Source: Lineus longissimus (Eukaryota > Nemertea > Pilidiophora > Heteronemertea > Lineidae). From it: a stretch of 64,000 nucleotides of DNA. This document shows, piece by piece, positions 10,413-22,700 of the stretch (position 1 is its first letter; each line of letters opens with the position of its first letter). The stretch is taken from assembly GCF_910592395.1 (NCBI RefSeq), contig NC_088311.1, positions 17,982,501-18,046,500 of the forward strand. The letters run 5' to 3'. The translations under genes were made by a program, and so were the position numbers. Under the pieces are notes generated by a model that worked only from the letters and a program-made list of their open reading frames with translations, was not told the DNA's origin and searched no databases.

Positions 10413-11632
10413 ATTATGTTGAATTTCGTATTTATTGGAATGATATCCAAAATGGAATTAAACAGGCGAAGCGAATAACAAATATCCTAGCATCATAAAA
10501 CCGTCGCTTAGTGTTTGCCAAGCCAAAAATGTATCTCATTCGATGGCCAAGTGTTGGGGCGACATGTGTCGGAACAATTCGGTGAGTGAAACACGAGGGT
10601 CGACTCTGGCGATGAAGTGACATGATGCAGAAGATGATCTGAATGTTAACATTTTTCTAAGGACAGCATATCTGGATTGGCCACGACAACGATGGGCTAT
10701 CAAATCCTATTATATGGTAAGTTTAAATTGCTCCCGCTCCAAGCTGGCGTTCACGTGGGTCAGTGTAATAACGTAAAATATTTTCTAAAAGATCAATGCC
10801 TATGACTTGCATGCAAACCATATGTGCCTTTAAAGAGTTTTCGTGGATTCATCCCCCTTGCAATCCAACCGTAGTTCCTAAAAAATGCTGAATTTCCTGC
10901 TACTAGCACCTGTACAAGTTGGGACATGTCATGCAGAGTTTCTGAAACCGGGTGCACTGCATTAATAGATCGGTATAAGAACGAAAACATTTTCGTAATG
11001 ATGGCGGCGTTGGCGTTCACTGGATTGGAGTGTGTGTGTCGGCCGGGTGATCAGCTGTTGCACTGTCCAGTTTTGTGTGTTTTTCCTGCTTTGGACAAAA
11101 ATCTAAATATTTCGAAAATGAGCTGAATTAACCGAATTTTTTCTCGCATTTTTCTCGCGCATAGGCTATATAGTGCTTCACGTGAAAACCGGTATTTTCG
11201 GATTTACCTATTAGAAATTTTTTTTAAATCCCGATTTTTAGTGATTTTGGGGTCTGGTTTGAAATTTTTAGTTTGGGGTGGCCTCATGTGCTCGGAGCCA
11301 ATCCTGCGCTTATTACTGACTTCTACTCGTCAAATAAATGTGATGAGTTCGTGTAGATAGAGGAGACTACGGCCTTTCCGGTGGTGTACAGCGCCAATTG
11401 CTCATTACTTCAAAAGCACCTTCAAAACGCATTTTGTAATGGGTGTCATTTGCAATTGAGAGAACATTCTGACGCCACGAACTTTCGAACTATTGAGCGT
11501 GGCCTTATCATTGACCTCTAAGAAAAGATTTTAGTTATGTATAGGGCCGACCTTCTTTTCTTGTGCAGTACGTCGAGTCGTTCGAGTTCATTCGCCGCTC
11601 AGGAATAAAATAGATAGCAGAATGGCAACATA
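10413..11632. other. Resumed module M2 fragment followed by unique sequence
   Basis: 10413-10795 continues module M2 after the LINE, ending at GATCAATG. Bases 10796-11632 have no counterpart elsewhere in the window and no recognisable gene; ORFs are short and unsupported. Confidence 0.55.
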
Positions 11633-13046
11633 ACATTTGAGAGAGAGAAAAATCAACCTAATGAATTTCAGTTCATACATTTGCAATTTTGTTGGAAATT
11701 CTCTTAGCGCAAAAGCTGACACTATAACTGTAAGAAAAATAGGTGTGGCACCTCTACCTACATTTGAAACCGGGTCCTTTGTCCTCGGGTAACTAGTCGC
11801 CTAACACAAAACAAGTACCTGAGTACGGTTATGCGACACTAAGAATTATATTGAATTTCGTTTATAACGGAATGATATACAAAATGGAATTAAACAGGCG
11901 AAACGAATAACCAATAGCATACGGTAGCATCATTAACCGTCGATAAATGTTTGCCAAGCCAAAAATGTATCTCATTCGATGGCCAGGTGTTGGGGCGACA
12001 GGTGTCGGAACAATTCGGTGAGTGGAACACTGACGAGGGTCGACTCTGGCGATGAAGTGACATGATGCAGAAGTTGATCTGAATGTATATACTTTCCTAA
12101 GGACAGCATTGAATGGCGACGAAAACGATGGGTTATAAAATCCTAATACATGGTAAGTTGAAATTGCTCAGGCCCCCGCTCCAAGCAGACGTTCGCGTGC
12201 GTCAGTGAAATAACGTAAAATCCTTTCAAAAAAGTCAATGATATAGAATGTTCGAAAATAATACAGAAAGCAGAATGGCACGTTAAGGTATTTCCATATC
12301 AAGGCAGTCATGTCACACTATATAACAAAAACGCTGTCCTTGTTTTCTATTTATGATGGCGAATTCTGTACAAACAGCTGATTTAGATAATGTTGATTCG
12401 TGGGCGCTTTTCAAAACTGGACACAGAAACTCATATCTTTTGTCGGTCTCTCTTGTACGGTGGCTGGGAAAGGACATCGTGATTGATAAAAAAACAACAC
12501 TACAACGTTGTAAAGACGACGTTTCGGATATTTTGAATCCTTTTTCAAAGTCTAATGTACAGACAGGAAATATATGTTTATATATAAGTACAACAGAAGA
12601 CGTGAGGATGATGACGGACGTCATTAAAAACCAGGACTCCCTGTCCACGTGTCTATTTGTTGATATCTAAAATAAACAAAGTCATTGATTGGCCGGAGGG
12701 CAGGGGTCAAAGGTGAAGGCACTGTTGAATTTACGCTTCGGGAGTTTCCGGAGTATGGGAAAGGACATCGTATAATTTTTTCAGGGCGCGACGTCTTTCA
12801 AAAACAACAAACGAAGAAATTTGTTTTCAGTAAAATTGTTTTCTCCCCTTTTAACACTCACCGAGGCTGGGCTTACTCACCCTTACAAAATGGTTTTGGT
12901 GTATTACAATCACCTTGCATGTCAGGTATTAGCCTGACACTAAACGATGTCCTTTCCCAGCCACCGTATGCATCAAATGATAATGTTGATAATCCGAAAG
13001 TTCCTTTATTTATTTCATATTAATTCTCATCAAAGCTCTGAACATC
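11633..13046. repeat. Module M2 upstream of receptor copy 2
   Basis: Matches about 805-1957, with an extra block of about 290 bp (12481-12770) bounded by direct repeats of GGGAAAGGACATCGT. ORFs 12353-12670 and 12685-13023 reflect this extra block and are not conserved in copy 1. No gene recognised. Confidence 0.7.
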
Positions 13047-15854
13047 TTGGCTGTGACGTCACTTGATAGCAATCTCCCACAAATTGGGCAACAGGTAAAT
13101 ATATCAGGGAGATGTTTAAGACGGAATGTGATCGTACTACCTTTGACAACTATTTCAGTAGACGAAGAACCAATTTTGACCTGTCCAATGAACTTTTGCA
13201 ATGCTTCCTGTCAGCCAGTCACAGCAAGCAGTTTTGTTGGATGTCATTGTGACAGTGAATGCGAAATATTTAAAGATTGCTGTCACGGGCATGAATCCTG
13301 CAATATCACAAGATCGACGTCATTTGATACACAATACCTTCCATATATGCTCTGTATGACCATATTTCATAAGTACACAATATCCGTCGTCAGTACATGT
13401 CCCCAAAGTGCCTCTAGGAGTTTGAAAAGAGCTTGTAACACGAGACGTTATTTGGTTTCTTCTAACATCAAATTAAGTGGCGATGATAGACAGTACTTTC
13501 AACTGCCCGTCACAAACAACGGCACATTATTCAGAAATATCTTCTGCGCAAGTTGCCATGGAGTAAGCCTAAATGACGTTGAATTCTTGAAAGCGTCTGT
13601 TTTCTGTGAGAATACCTTAGATGATACTGTCGACTTCAAAAAGGCGTCAGTTTACTTAGACTACACAATTGGTCGAAAAAGCTTCCTTTCCAAATGTCAA
13701 GTTGGCGACATTTTGTTCAACAAAAATCGTACGTTCGTAAGAAGTTGTGAGGGAGAGCAGCAGTTCTATAAGGGTTTCGTCAGTTTGGGGGAGTTTGTTT
13801 CATCATGTAATCAGGGGTTACGACACGTCATAACAGATTTTGATATTTTAGAAAAAAAGTGCGGTCGAATTAATGCTTTCATTGATAGATACAGCATCTA
13901 TGGACATACGAGATACAGAAATATATATTGCGCGAGGTGTAATGGCGTTAGCGATAACGACACAAGCTTAGCTTGCTCTATGCATCATTTTAACAACACT
14001 ATTGGTGACAGTTCGGGTGGCTCAACAAATGATCTTCATGGCTTTAGTACCTTGATGGATTTGACTCAAACTCAAACAAAAAAATGCATAAATCGTCAAC
14101 ACGTTTTTGACCTTGTCTCTAAATCATGTCGGCCACCTGTAAAATGCGGCATCGGATTTGTTTTCTGGAACGGAACCTGCAATCGTGATCCACTGGATGA
14201 AGCGTATGAACTTCCTGTGACCAGACAAGGGCGGTGTGTGTCGGTGCGCCTTGAGATAAAATCCCCCATATCAATAGTAAGTAACAAATCATATTCCCAA
14301 ATGAAAGATGCAATAAAGTATCAACTCTTGTCTTGGGTCACCAGTCTTTTCAACATTTCGGAAAGCTTCGTTTTTAATTTTGAGGTGAATGTCAATTTAT
14401 TTAATAATTTGTATACAAATGTCAAAGATGGTAATTTATATCAAGTCATGAGCCATGACATATATATTATTACATTTTGTGTCAAAATATCACCATCAGA
14501 TGATATTTTACGTGTTATGCAAGACATACACTCGCACATGTGGTTTGTCAAAAATACATCAAACGTGCACGCGTACGGAAAGGTAATGATATCGAACCTA
14601 AACGCACTGCCGCCAACGTGTCGAACTGGTAAGCTCGTTCAAATTGTTCTCAATTCAACATATCAAGAATTCCTTAATGAAACTGGGAGGCTTAACGATT
14701 TGCCGAGTATGTTTCTAATTTTCGATAATAAGTTTGATAAAGAACGTTTCAGTGTCGAGGGCAGCCAAAGTGTCAATATATACCTCTGTGACCTTTATGG
14801 CGATAGGTTCAGAAACTGTTCAAACGTAATTGAACATTCCTTAGATGATTTTCATGTCACAGAAACGGCGTTAAAACATAAGCTATTTGGGGAAGAGATT
14901 AAGAAATCCGAAGTCGCCATTATAGGGACAAGAGTATTAACTTGTTCTCGCGTACAAAACACGACAAGCACGGACTCTCAAAATATGGAATTTTACATCT
15001 CCGTCGGTGGGATATGTCTCTCAATTGTGTTTTTAGTTTACACTCTTCTGACCTATTGTTTATTACCACAACTGAGGACGCTTCCAGGTGTTCTTCTTAT
15101 GCAATTAGCGGCAAACTTGTCCCTTGCCCAGTTGGTCTTCATGGTGGGTATAAACATGGACATCAGTTGGCTACCTTGCAAAATAATCGCGATAGCTGGA
15201 CATTACCTTTGGTTGGTTACATTTTGCTGGAAGTCAGTCATTGCCTTTCACACGGCTAAGACGTTTGGGTACAATATGATGGCCAATGCGTCGAATAGCA
15301 GCTCAAACAGATCTCAAAAATATTACAGTTCATTTGCCTACGGTGCTCCAAGTCTTGTCGTGATTCCATGCATCGTCATATTCTTCTGTGGGTGCACAGA
15401 TATTGAGATCGGATACGGTCCTTACGCGGGAACCTCGGGAGCATGTTGGATAAGGGAGCGATACACACTTATTTATGCTTTCATGGTACCACTGGGGGCG
15501 CTTCTTGCTGCAAACTTGACACTTTTCACTTTTACGGTGATAACCATATGTAGACAAAAAGCAATGACCTCTCTGACAAGAAAGAATGATGTCAAACGAA
15601 TGGATGTCGTCTTGTACATTAAATTGTCGTTTTTGATGGGATTCGCTTGGATTTTTGGATTTATATCCGGATTTACGGGAGATTCTGTCACTGGCTATTT
15701 GTTCACGGTCCTCAACACGCTGCAGGGAGTTTTTATAGGGCTTTGTTTTGGACTGAACCGACGGGTGATCAGAATGTATAGAAAAAGATTGGGTTTTGAA
15801 GTATCGCAGGAGACGGGCGCTAGTGGCACACGTACCACAGACGTTCATGGCTAA
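13047..15854 (+). CDS. Somatomedin-B-containing class B2 (adhesion/Methuselah-like) GPCR, copy 2
   Basis: Frame of about 935 residues, a close paralogue of the receptor at 1958-4771, with the same architecture: somatomedin-B domain (residues 51-85), glycosylated cysteine-rich ectodomain, seven TMs from about residue 647. The 7TM bundle is almost identical between copies. Differences cluster in ectodomain patches near residues 312-327, 449-485 and 560-567. Both frames are intact, so neither looks like a pseudogene. It also begins at TTG without an in-frame upstream ATG, and an in-frame stop lies about 65 bases upstream, so an upstream spliced start exon is expected. The TAA stop is shared with copy 1. 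The downstream flank lacks about 1.4 kb that follows copy 1, including its AATAAA. Confidence 0.88.
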   Translation: MAVTSLDSNLPQIGQQVNISGRCLRRNVIVLPLTTISVDEEPILTCPMNFCNASCQPVTASSFVGCHCDSECEIFKDCCHGHESCNITRSTSFDTQYLPYMLCMTIFHKYTISVVSTCPQSASRSLKRACNTRRYLVSSNIKLSGDDRQYFQLPVTNNGTLFRNIFCASCHGVSLNDVEFLKASVFCENTLDDTVDFKKASVYLDYTIGRKSFLSKCQVGDILFNKNRTFVRSCEGEQQFYKGFVSLGEFVSSCNQGLRHVITDFDILEKKCGRINAFIDRYSIYGHTRYRNIYCARCNGVSDNDTSLACSMHHFNNTIGDSSGGSTNDLHGFSTLMDLTQTQTKKCINRQHVFDLVSKSCRPPVKCGIGFVFWNGTCNRDPLDEAYELPVTRQGRCVSVRLEIKSPISIVSNKSYSQMKDAIKYQLLSWVTSLFNISESFVFNFEVNVNLFNNLYTNVKDGNLYQVMSHDIYIITFCVKISPSDDILRVMQDIHSHMWFVKNTSNVHAYGKVMISNLNALPPTCRTGKLVQIVLNSTYQEFLNETGRLNDLPSMFLIFDNKFDKERFSVEGSQSVNIYLCDLYGDRFRNCSNVIEHSLDDFHVTETALKHKLFGEEIKKSEVAIIGTRVLTCSRVQNTTSTDSQNMEFYISVGGICLSIVFLVYTLLTYCLLPQLRTLPGVLLMQLAANLSLAQLVFMVGINMDISWLPCKIIAIAGHYLWLVTFCWKSVIAFHTAKTFGYNMMANASNSSSNRSQKYYSSFAYGAPSLVVIPCIVIFFCGCTDIEIGYGPYAGTSGACWIRERYTLIYAFMVPLGALLAANLTLFTFTVITICRQKAMTSLTRKNDVKRMDVVLYIKLSFLMGFAWIFGFISGFTGDSVTGYLFTVLNTLQGVFIGLCFGLNRRVIRMYRKRLGFEVSQETGASGTRTTDVHG

Positions 15855-17280
15855 CATGATACAGTTATCGTAGTTTCAAATACTGGCAACACTTGTAAAA
15901 CCTTTCGTCTTCATCACCAACAAAATTTGTGTATCTTATTAGAATATACCATGACTACATTGACATGATTGAAGAGAGTATAAGACCATGAGGTTCATGA
16001 TGAACTCATGTGTGTGTGGATGTATTGGACGTTTGAAGATATCATTTATATGCGGATTGATATGTGGCGACGCGTGGCATGGAGCAACCTCATGTTCAAT
16101 ACTCCCTTTAAATGTAGACAGGTATATTTAAATCTTGGTGAGATGCACAACCGTGGTGGTCAAGGTATGCCTGCAGCTGAGGACTATCGTGGAGGTGCTC
16201 GATTTACCCCGCTACTCTGACGATAATTGAAATGATATGGGGTCTTCATAGTGGGGTGATGTGAAGTCCGAACTTGGCGTGATCTCTCGTAGCGCGAACT
16301 GGAGTTTTGGTAAACCGGCCTGGCCCGTCACAATGTACGGCTTAGCGGATCGAAGCCTATTTAAATGGGCTAGAGTTGTACCTGCTAGTAAGTAATGAAG
16401 TGCGCTTTCTACTCTCCAAAAGCTGAGGAAAAAATTGGAAAAAAACGCCAAAAAACTTCCAGAAAAAATTGTTTACTTAATTGAAACAGATGAAGAACAA
16501 ATATGTGGAGTTAAAAGTCGCGCTCACTCCTGTCAGAAGCGTTTCAAGATTATCCTCATCAATTGAATAATGCGTCATCGTGGTCTCTATACTTGTTTAA
16601 TTAGTAAAGACCGAAGGCGGAGTGAACTCAAGTATTTGAACTGACCTATAAACAAGAGGCTATACAACCGTCAATATGGTACATATGTAGGCGGGAAATG
16701 ACATAAATCAGAAATATCCGGCCGATAAAATATCTCCCGCTAAATTCTACCATAAAATTTCGCCGTCAAATTCTGTCTTAGGAAATCAGGAGCAGAGGAC
16801 GGTATGTTTTCTTAATTTTTTACGTCGGGTGTTGATTTTGCAAGTAGCCATTTCTGTATGGTGTATGTGTCCCTCCCGCCTACCATAACCGTCCCATGTA
16901 TATACAAGCTTACAATATTTCTGCCTCAATCTGTTCGCTGTCTGGTGCAGCAGGACTTCAATGGATAGAATAGTACATATTTGTGTGTCTTGGATGTAAA
17001 GCTCCTCTTTGTTTTTTATCGATGTGGTGTAGGAGGGTATGGTCGGTCCTTCATCCCCCCTTACTGGATTGCCTGATTAAGGCAGGCGACGGCTCTTACT
17101 TGATTTTTGAATCATGTACATTTACATGTATTCGACCGTGTCGACTGATAAATACCTATCATCATGACAGACGACGAAAGCAGTTCGTTTTTTTGGCAAG
17201 AAAATATATGAGGTCACTTCATCGCCAGGTTGGGTCGCTCATTTGGTTGGGCCACTTAATCGGGCGATGGTGTGTGTAGT
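15855..17280. repeat. 3' modules of receptor copy 2, then third copy of M1
   Basis: 15855-16040 matches the copy 1 flank. A junction near 16041 joins directly to the end of the 311-bp repeat unit. 16129-16830 matches 6743-7329 and 7682-7834 without either transposon. 16838-17280 is a third, more diverged M1 module. No gene recognised. Confidence 0.7.
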
Positions 17281-19792
17281 GGGTCACTATTGGCATCCTG
17301 AATTTCAGGCCAACACTCGGCATTAACTTCCGAGCTTGCAGTAACGTGTGCGAGGGGAGGAGGATACGACTGGCTCTGGATTTTCGAGGATGCCTTCATG
17401 TAATCTTAAGATATAATCAGCTGATCTTGTGTCACTTATTCGGTTGGGTCCGGTTGGGTCAGTTAATTATAATCTAGTGTAATGAAGTGATGTCAACGAA
17501 TCATTTGTAATATGCCTCGGCTATTGGTCAGGAGTTATGATACAGCGTTGTATTCGGCGTTACACTCTGTGAGGTGACCAGTCCTGTGTGTTCCCCTTTT
17601 GGTCCGAACCAAAAAAACCCATTAGAGGCCTAAGATATTTAAGGGAAAACACTCACAGAGTTTACACCGGTGTAATGTTTTTGAGTGTTTCTGTTTTTGA
17701 GTGTTTCCCCTCATTGTTTGGGAACGCTCAAAAATAGATTGACAAGTTTTTCTGTGTATCCCCCTGTTGAAAAGTCGTGGTCTCTCTAGCTGCCTATTGT
17801 TTGGAAACACTGACACATGGGGAACAACCACAGATGTTACACCGGCACGTGGATGAATGTCGAATATGAAGCTAGGCCTACCCCGAGCATATTTAAAAGT
17901 AACTGGAGGATATCGCGCTTAATCTGACCGACTTTCACCAAGTTTTACACAAATCAGCGAAATTTTCGTTAGTATCTGCAAGGACTTGCGCAGGTTTTCG
18001 CTTTTTGTGCAAACTTAGCTATTTGGTACAAAAAACATACCTAACTACATTAAATCGACAGGTAACTCGTTAATCGCGCTAAAATGAACATGACTTGCGT
18101 AGCGCCGTGTGAAGAGCAATATAGCACACAAATTAGCGTAGCCTACGTGTAGGTTGATCGAGTGCTGCATGCATGCGTATGCCCACATAATTATAAGCCA
18201 TTGGCCTTTTATAGTGCTCAGAGAAGGTAGGCGACTTTAGGTTAAATGTATCTTGAGCTCAAGTTTCGGACTCAACAGACGCAGTTTCTGACATCGTTGA
18301 TTATATCGTTTGCTCATCAACAGATGTATAACACCAGGCTAATTTTGCTTCTGCGCCATCAACATACACTACCCGCTTTGCTTATTTTACGGTATAGTAC
18401 ATTCCACGTATGTCTGGACGGGCATGGATAAAAAGCCATGTATAAAAGCCACAGCTGCAGCCTGGTGCATGGTGAAATGCATTCATGAGAATATCTAGGC
18501 CGATACGCGAGTTGAAAGGCCCAAGTCACAGAAGGAGTTTCATGTTTGATAACTGGTGCAGCAGCAGCCTTGGATATCAGACCGTGTGGAAGGTAAGGCA
18601 GTAAGTACAAGGCATTGTGAAAGACATTCTCCAGAGATCTTCGGGCCGGATCGTTTCAAAAAATACACTGTGAGTGTAGAAACGATCCAAAGGGTTTGTG
18701 TGACATCAGATACACCTTTTTCGTGTTTCTGCGGTTCTGTTTCTGTTGCGTTTCTTGTTTTTGTTTTTGTTTTACAACTACCCTTTCTGGTTGACCTTTG
18801 TGTAGCTTTCTAAAGCTCTGACATCGGTGAAACTGTGGCGTATATATTGTACAGGTGTAGATGTAATGCTTAAAGAGCGGCGAACATAACATAACTGCAC
18901 GACTTTACCTTTCCTGCATCGAAATGATATTTCAGTGTGACATGTTTTTAATTCAGCGCATGCGCAATACATCGTCGCGGATCGTTGATGATCTCCCGGG
19001 AGTAGACTATACCCTGGCGTGTTCGTCCCATTTACTCTTTTGTCACTAGGTCATGACTGACGAGACGTGTTCTTCATTTAACAATGAAATGGTACGCCTC
19101 GGGAAATACCTTTAATGTTATACGACCACATAGTTTCCACACTGTAAAGTTCATATTCGTACAAATTCGTTATCCAGCAAGTGCTCCTAAAGGAGTGCAT
19201 TTACGATAGAGTACATGAGAGTCGTGAGCTTTAAGGAAGACAAGGTAAGCGTTTTAGTGTATTTTTTAGGAAGAAACGAGAGGTTTTCCTTCATTTCTCG
19301 AATGAAACAACTGCCTTCCTTTGCTTTCGAGGAAGAAACGGTAGGCTTTCTTTCATTTAGAGGAAGAAACGACGACTGCTTTTCTTTGCTTTTCAGGATG
19401 AGAAAGCAAGCAAACTTAAGTGATGGGGTCGTAGTAGGCTCAAGGCAAGGCGGTAGGGCATCGCAAGACATAGAAATAATGCAGAAACAGAGTTTCTCTG
19501 CGTAAGAAGTTGATACCCAACCGGAGGTGGCTGTCTCGCCTACGCCGCGAGTGTGGCGCTAAATGTTGGCCAAAACTGAGCTTTTGGCGGAATGACAGCC
19601 CCAACCGCGGCGTTAGGTGTGACAACCAATACCGATAGTATTAGGCACCGTACCAGTTTCTGTTCTAAAACATCTCAACTATACATTAAAATCTTAATGA
19701 TTTGCCATTGCAGTTCGTACAATAGATTTGGCAAGTACGTGTACATGTAGCCTACGGAATAAACTCCGAGCAACTCATATAAACACGTCAAA
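17281..19792. other. Intergenic stretch upstream of D-aspartate oxidase
   Basis: I see no recognisable gene. 19225-19390 contains degenerate repeats around AGGAAGAAACG and TTTCTTTCATTT that keep an ORF open (19215-19505), but without a domain. The segment just before 19793 presumably contains the oxidase promoter; no strong motif was identified. Confidence 0.5.
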
Positions 19793-22700
19793 ATGGAAGG
19801 AAACCGTCCAAAGGTTTGCGTGGTCGGAGGAGGTGTGATTGGTTTAGGCTCGGCATATTTCATCAAAGATCTCACGATTGGACACCAGGGCGTGGATGTG
19901 ACAGTAATCGCAGAGAGATACCATCCGGACATCACCAGCAGTGTTGCTGCCGGGTTTTGGGCTGTGCTAGACATCGTAACTGTCTGTAAACCAGAACAGC
20001 TAGCCAAGCTAAGGTGAGTCAAGGTCTCTTATAACGGTGTTGCCTATTCTTTTAGGAGGAAAGTTGCAACTGCTTCTCACTCTCTGTATCCTCACCGTAG
20101 TGAATGCATGCTAGTCCAAAGGTTAGAGACAGCCGAAAACCGTGTAGTACTGTACCACCTCACAGCTTACAAGCAGTCAAACCAAGTGGGCCAATTCGAC
20201 TCCATTCGTCACGTAGTCAAAATGGGTGCATAAATTGTCTATTGTGAGCGACAATCCACACCATTCCACTTCTAAAATGCATTTTCTATCAAACTGCGCA
20301 CATCTCACTCCTCGACCTATATATACGTTCGAGTTGATTTGAACTTTTTATGTGTTTAAACAGAACTCGGCATTTGGTACTTGGCTGTGGTGACGAATTC
20401 GAAGACCTTTGCCAAATTCATACTCTGACGCGTGAACATCGGCGTCCGCGTTTCCGCGCCACGATACTGGTATAAAACAGCACAAATGGATGGTCGCACG
20501 TCGAAGTATGAATCGGATTTACCCTTCTGGGACAAAGCAATATCAAGGACGTATTCTATATCCTATTGTTGTCAGTTTGCTACTGGGATTAAACCAAGAA
20601 TCACCCTAAAGTATACTGTGGCGATGGTTTTAGCCGGTTGAGGGGTGCATGTACAAAGGCCTGTCTTACATGTACGTGTATAGACCACGTGGAACAGACG
20701 TGCCCAAACCGGCTAAATAGCGTCTACACAGTATTCCCATCGAAAGTTTGGTCCGATAAACGATACATTGCTGTTTGGTTTCCAATGCATGCGATTATGT
20801 TTGAATCGCATAGCGCATACATGGATATCGCAAACTAAAAGCTTTTGTTGGGAACCTTCCCTTGAACGGTCCGTATACGAACACGCTTGGCCAGCAGATT
20901 ACCCACATACATACTAAAATAATGAATGCTACCTATTCCGCTGAAAGCGACTGCGGATCACTCATCTCTTGTCCCCCATATGATCCGTATATTGTTCTCA
21001 TAGACGCACAGGTGTGTGGCGGCCTTTAGTTAACTTTGCACAGTTTTTACGCCTGTCATCTAGCTTGAAATGTCGTCCGACATCCAAACATCGCAAATAC
21101 TTCGCGACGAAACTGCGACCCACTCAAGCAGTAAAGAAGGAAATTGATCGCGTTGTTCGTATATCGAAGTAAATTGGCTGTCGCGTACAGAAACAACGAT
21201 AGAGAATAGATGTAGTAATCGAGGACGACAATGGTACTTTGAAATAGATAGTAACCAAATTGAGGCATCGTGAGAAGAACGAACATAATGCTGACTGTCA
21301 ACAGCATGTAGGTCATACTGGTCAGTTTGGCGGTTTCTCCGTCTCCTTGATTCGTGTTGGAGAGTCGCTTCCGTTCGCTAAAGCTCCGCAGAACTCTTGC
21401 AATAATGGAACAGTTGCACAGGGCTATTACCGAAAACGGTATGCCTGAAACCGCCAGCATATCCACCCATGACCACGTATTCAACCAAAATAATTTGTAC
21501 TCTAAATTTGGGTATGTACATTGTCGCTTGGAATCATTTGTCAGTTTCATATAAACAAGTATATGGCTATCTAACAAGAGAAGGAACAAAGCGACAGCAA
21601 TGACGGAATTCAAGGCGCCCTTCTTCGTACAGATCCTTTGCGCTTTAAGTGGATAACAGACAGAAATCCATCGCTCAATTGTGATAAGCATGATGATCCA
21701 GCTACAGAACTGGATTAAAAAGTACGTTAGATACATGTGTAGGGGACAAGAAATATAAGAGAGCTTCCGAACGTCTATATTAAAGTAGAAACGTATCCAT
21801 TGACGTAACAAACCGGTGTAAAGTAGAGTTGTATCTGATATTGCCAGAATGACTAGCAAGATTCTTGTGGATGATTTCCCAAATTTTCTAGTCAAGAGGA
21901 CAGCTATTGTCAGTGCGTTGAAGACTGTTCCAAAACATATAAGAATTGGCGAAATTATGTTCCACAGCTTGAAGCTTATCGTATACTGCCAGAAATCATC
22001 CAAGGATTGTTGGTTTTCACTCCCTTGGGTGGTTCCTCTCTGATTCACTGTTGCTGCGTTCATGGCATTGTCATCCATATCTTCCGCCTAGAATTATCAG
22101 TCTGAGAGGATGTTCTGAATGAGTGTCGAAAACCAATCGGATTTCTTCTCGCGTTTACATCAGAGACCGAACATATCTCAAGAGGCAAAAGCGAGCAGCT
22201 CCAAGGATATATATGTCTCTAAAAGAATTTGACGAGGCCGACAAGTTATTTTTCAAATAATAGAACACAGCAGTTTTCACAATAGGAGAACCTATTTCAA
22301 TTATGTTAGAATCTATTTTGATATTTTTGGTGAACGATTTTTAAATGAATTTACCTGACTAACTATATCATTATATATATTAAAAAATAGTTTATTTTAA
22401 GTTTGACCAAATCCTGGGAGTTTTTTTTACATTGTATGTCTATTCGACGAGGGGCAAGAAGAAATCATTAAAACTGACAATTTGGAAAGCCTATACATGT
22501 ATGACACGTGAATACTGATAGGTCGGTTACTCACGAGTGTTTTCTTTAAAGCGTTCAGATATGAAAGCATGCAACTCTTCAGATTTCATTTACAATGGTT
22601 GTAATAACAGTATGACGAAAACCACGATGAATAATTTGGCAAGAATATAGTGTGTCGTGAATATAGTAGATGTCCATGTGCGTCTTTCTAAGTTCACAAT

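Noticed and set aside
12353-13023. Two ORFs upstream of receptor copy 2 as possible extra receptor exons
   Set aside because: The reading frame depends on the copy-specific 290-bp block and is not kept in copy 1; no domain and no splice link to the receptor frame.
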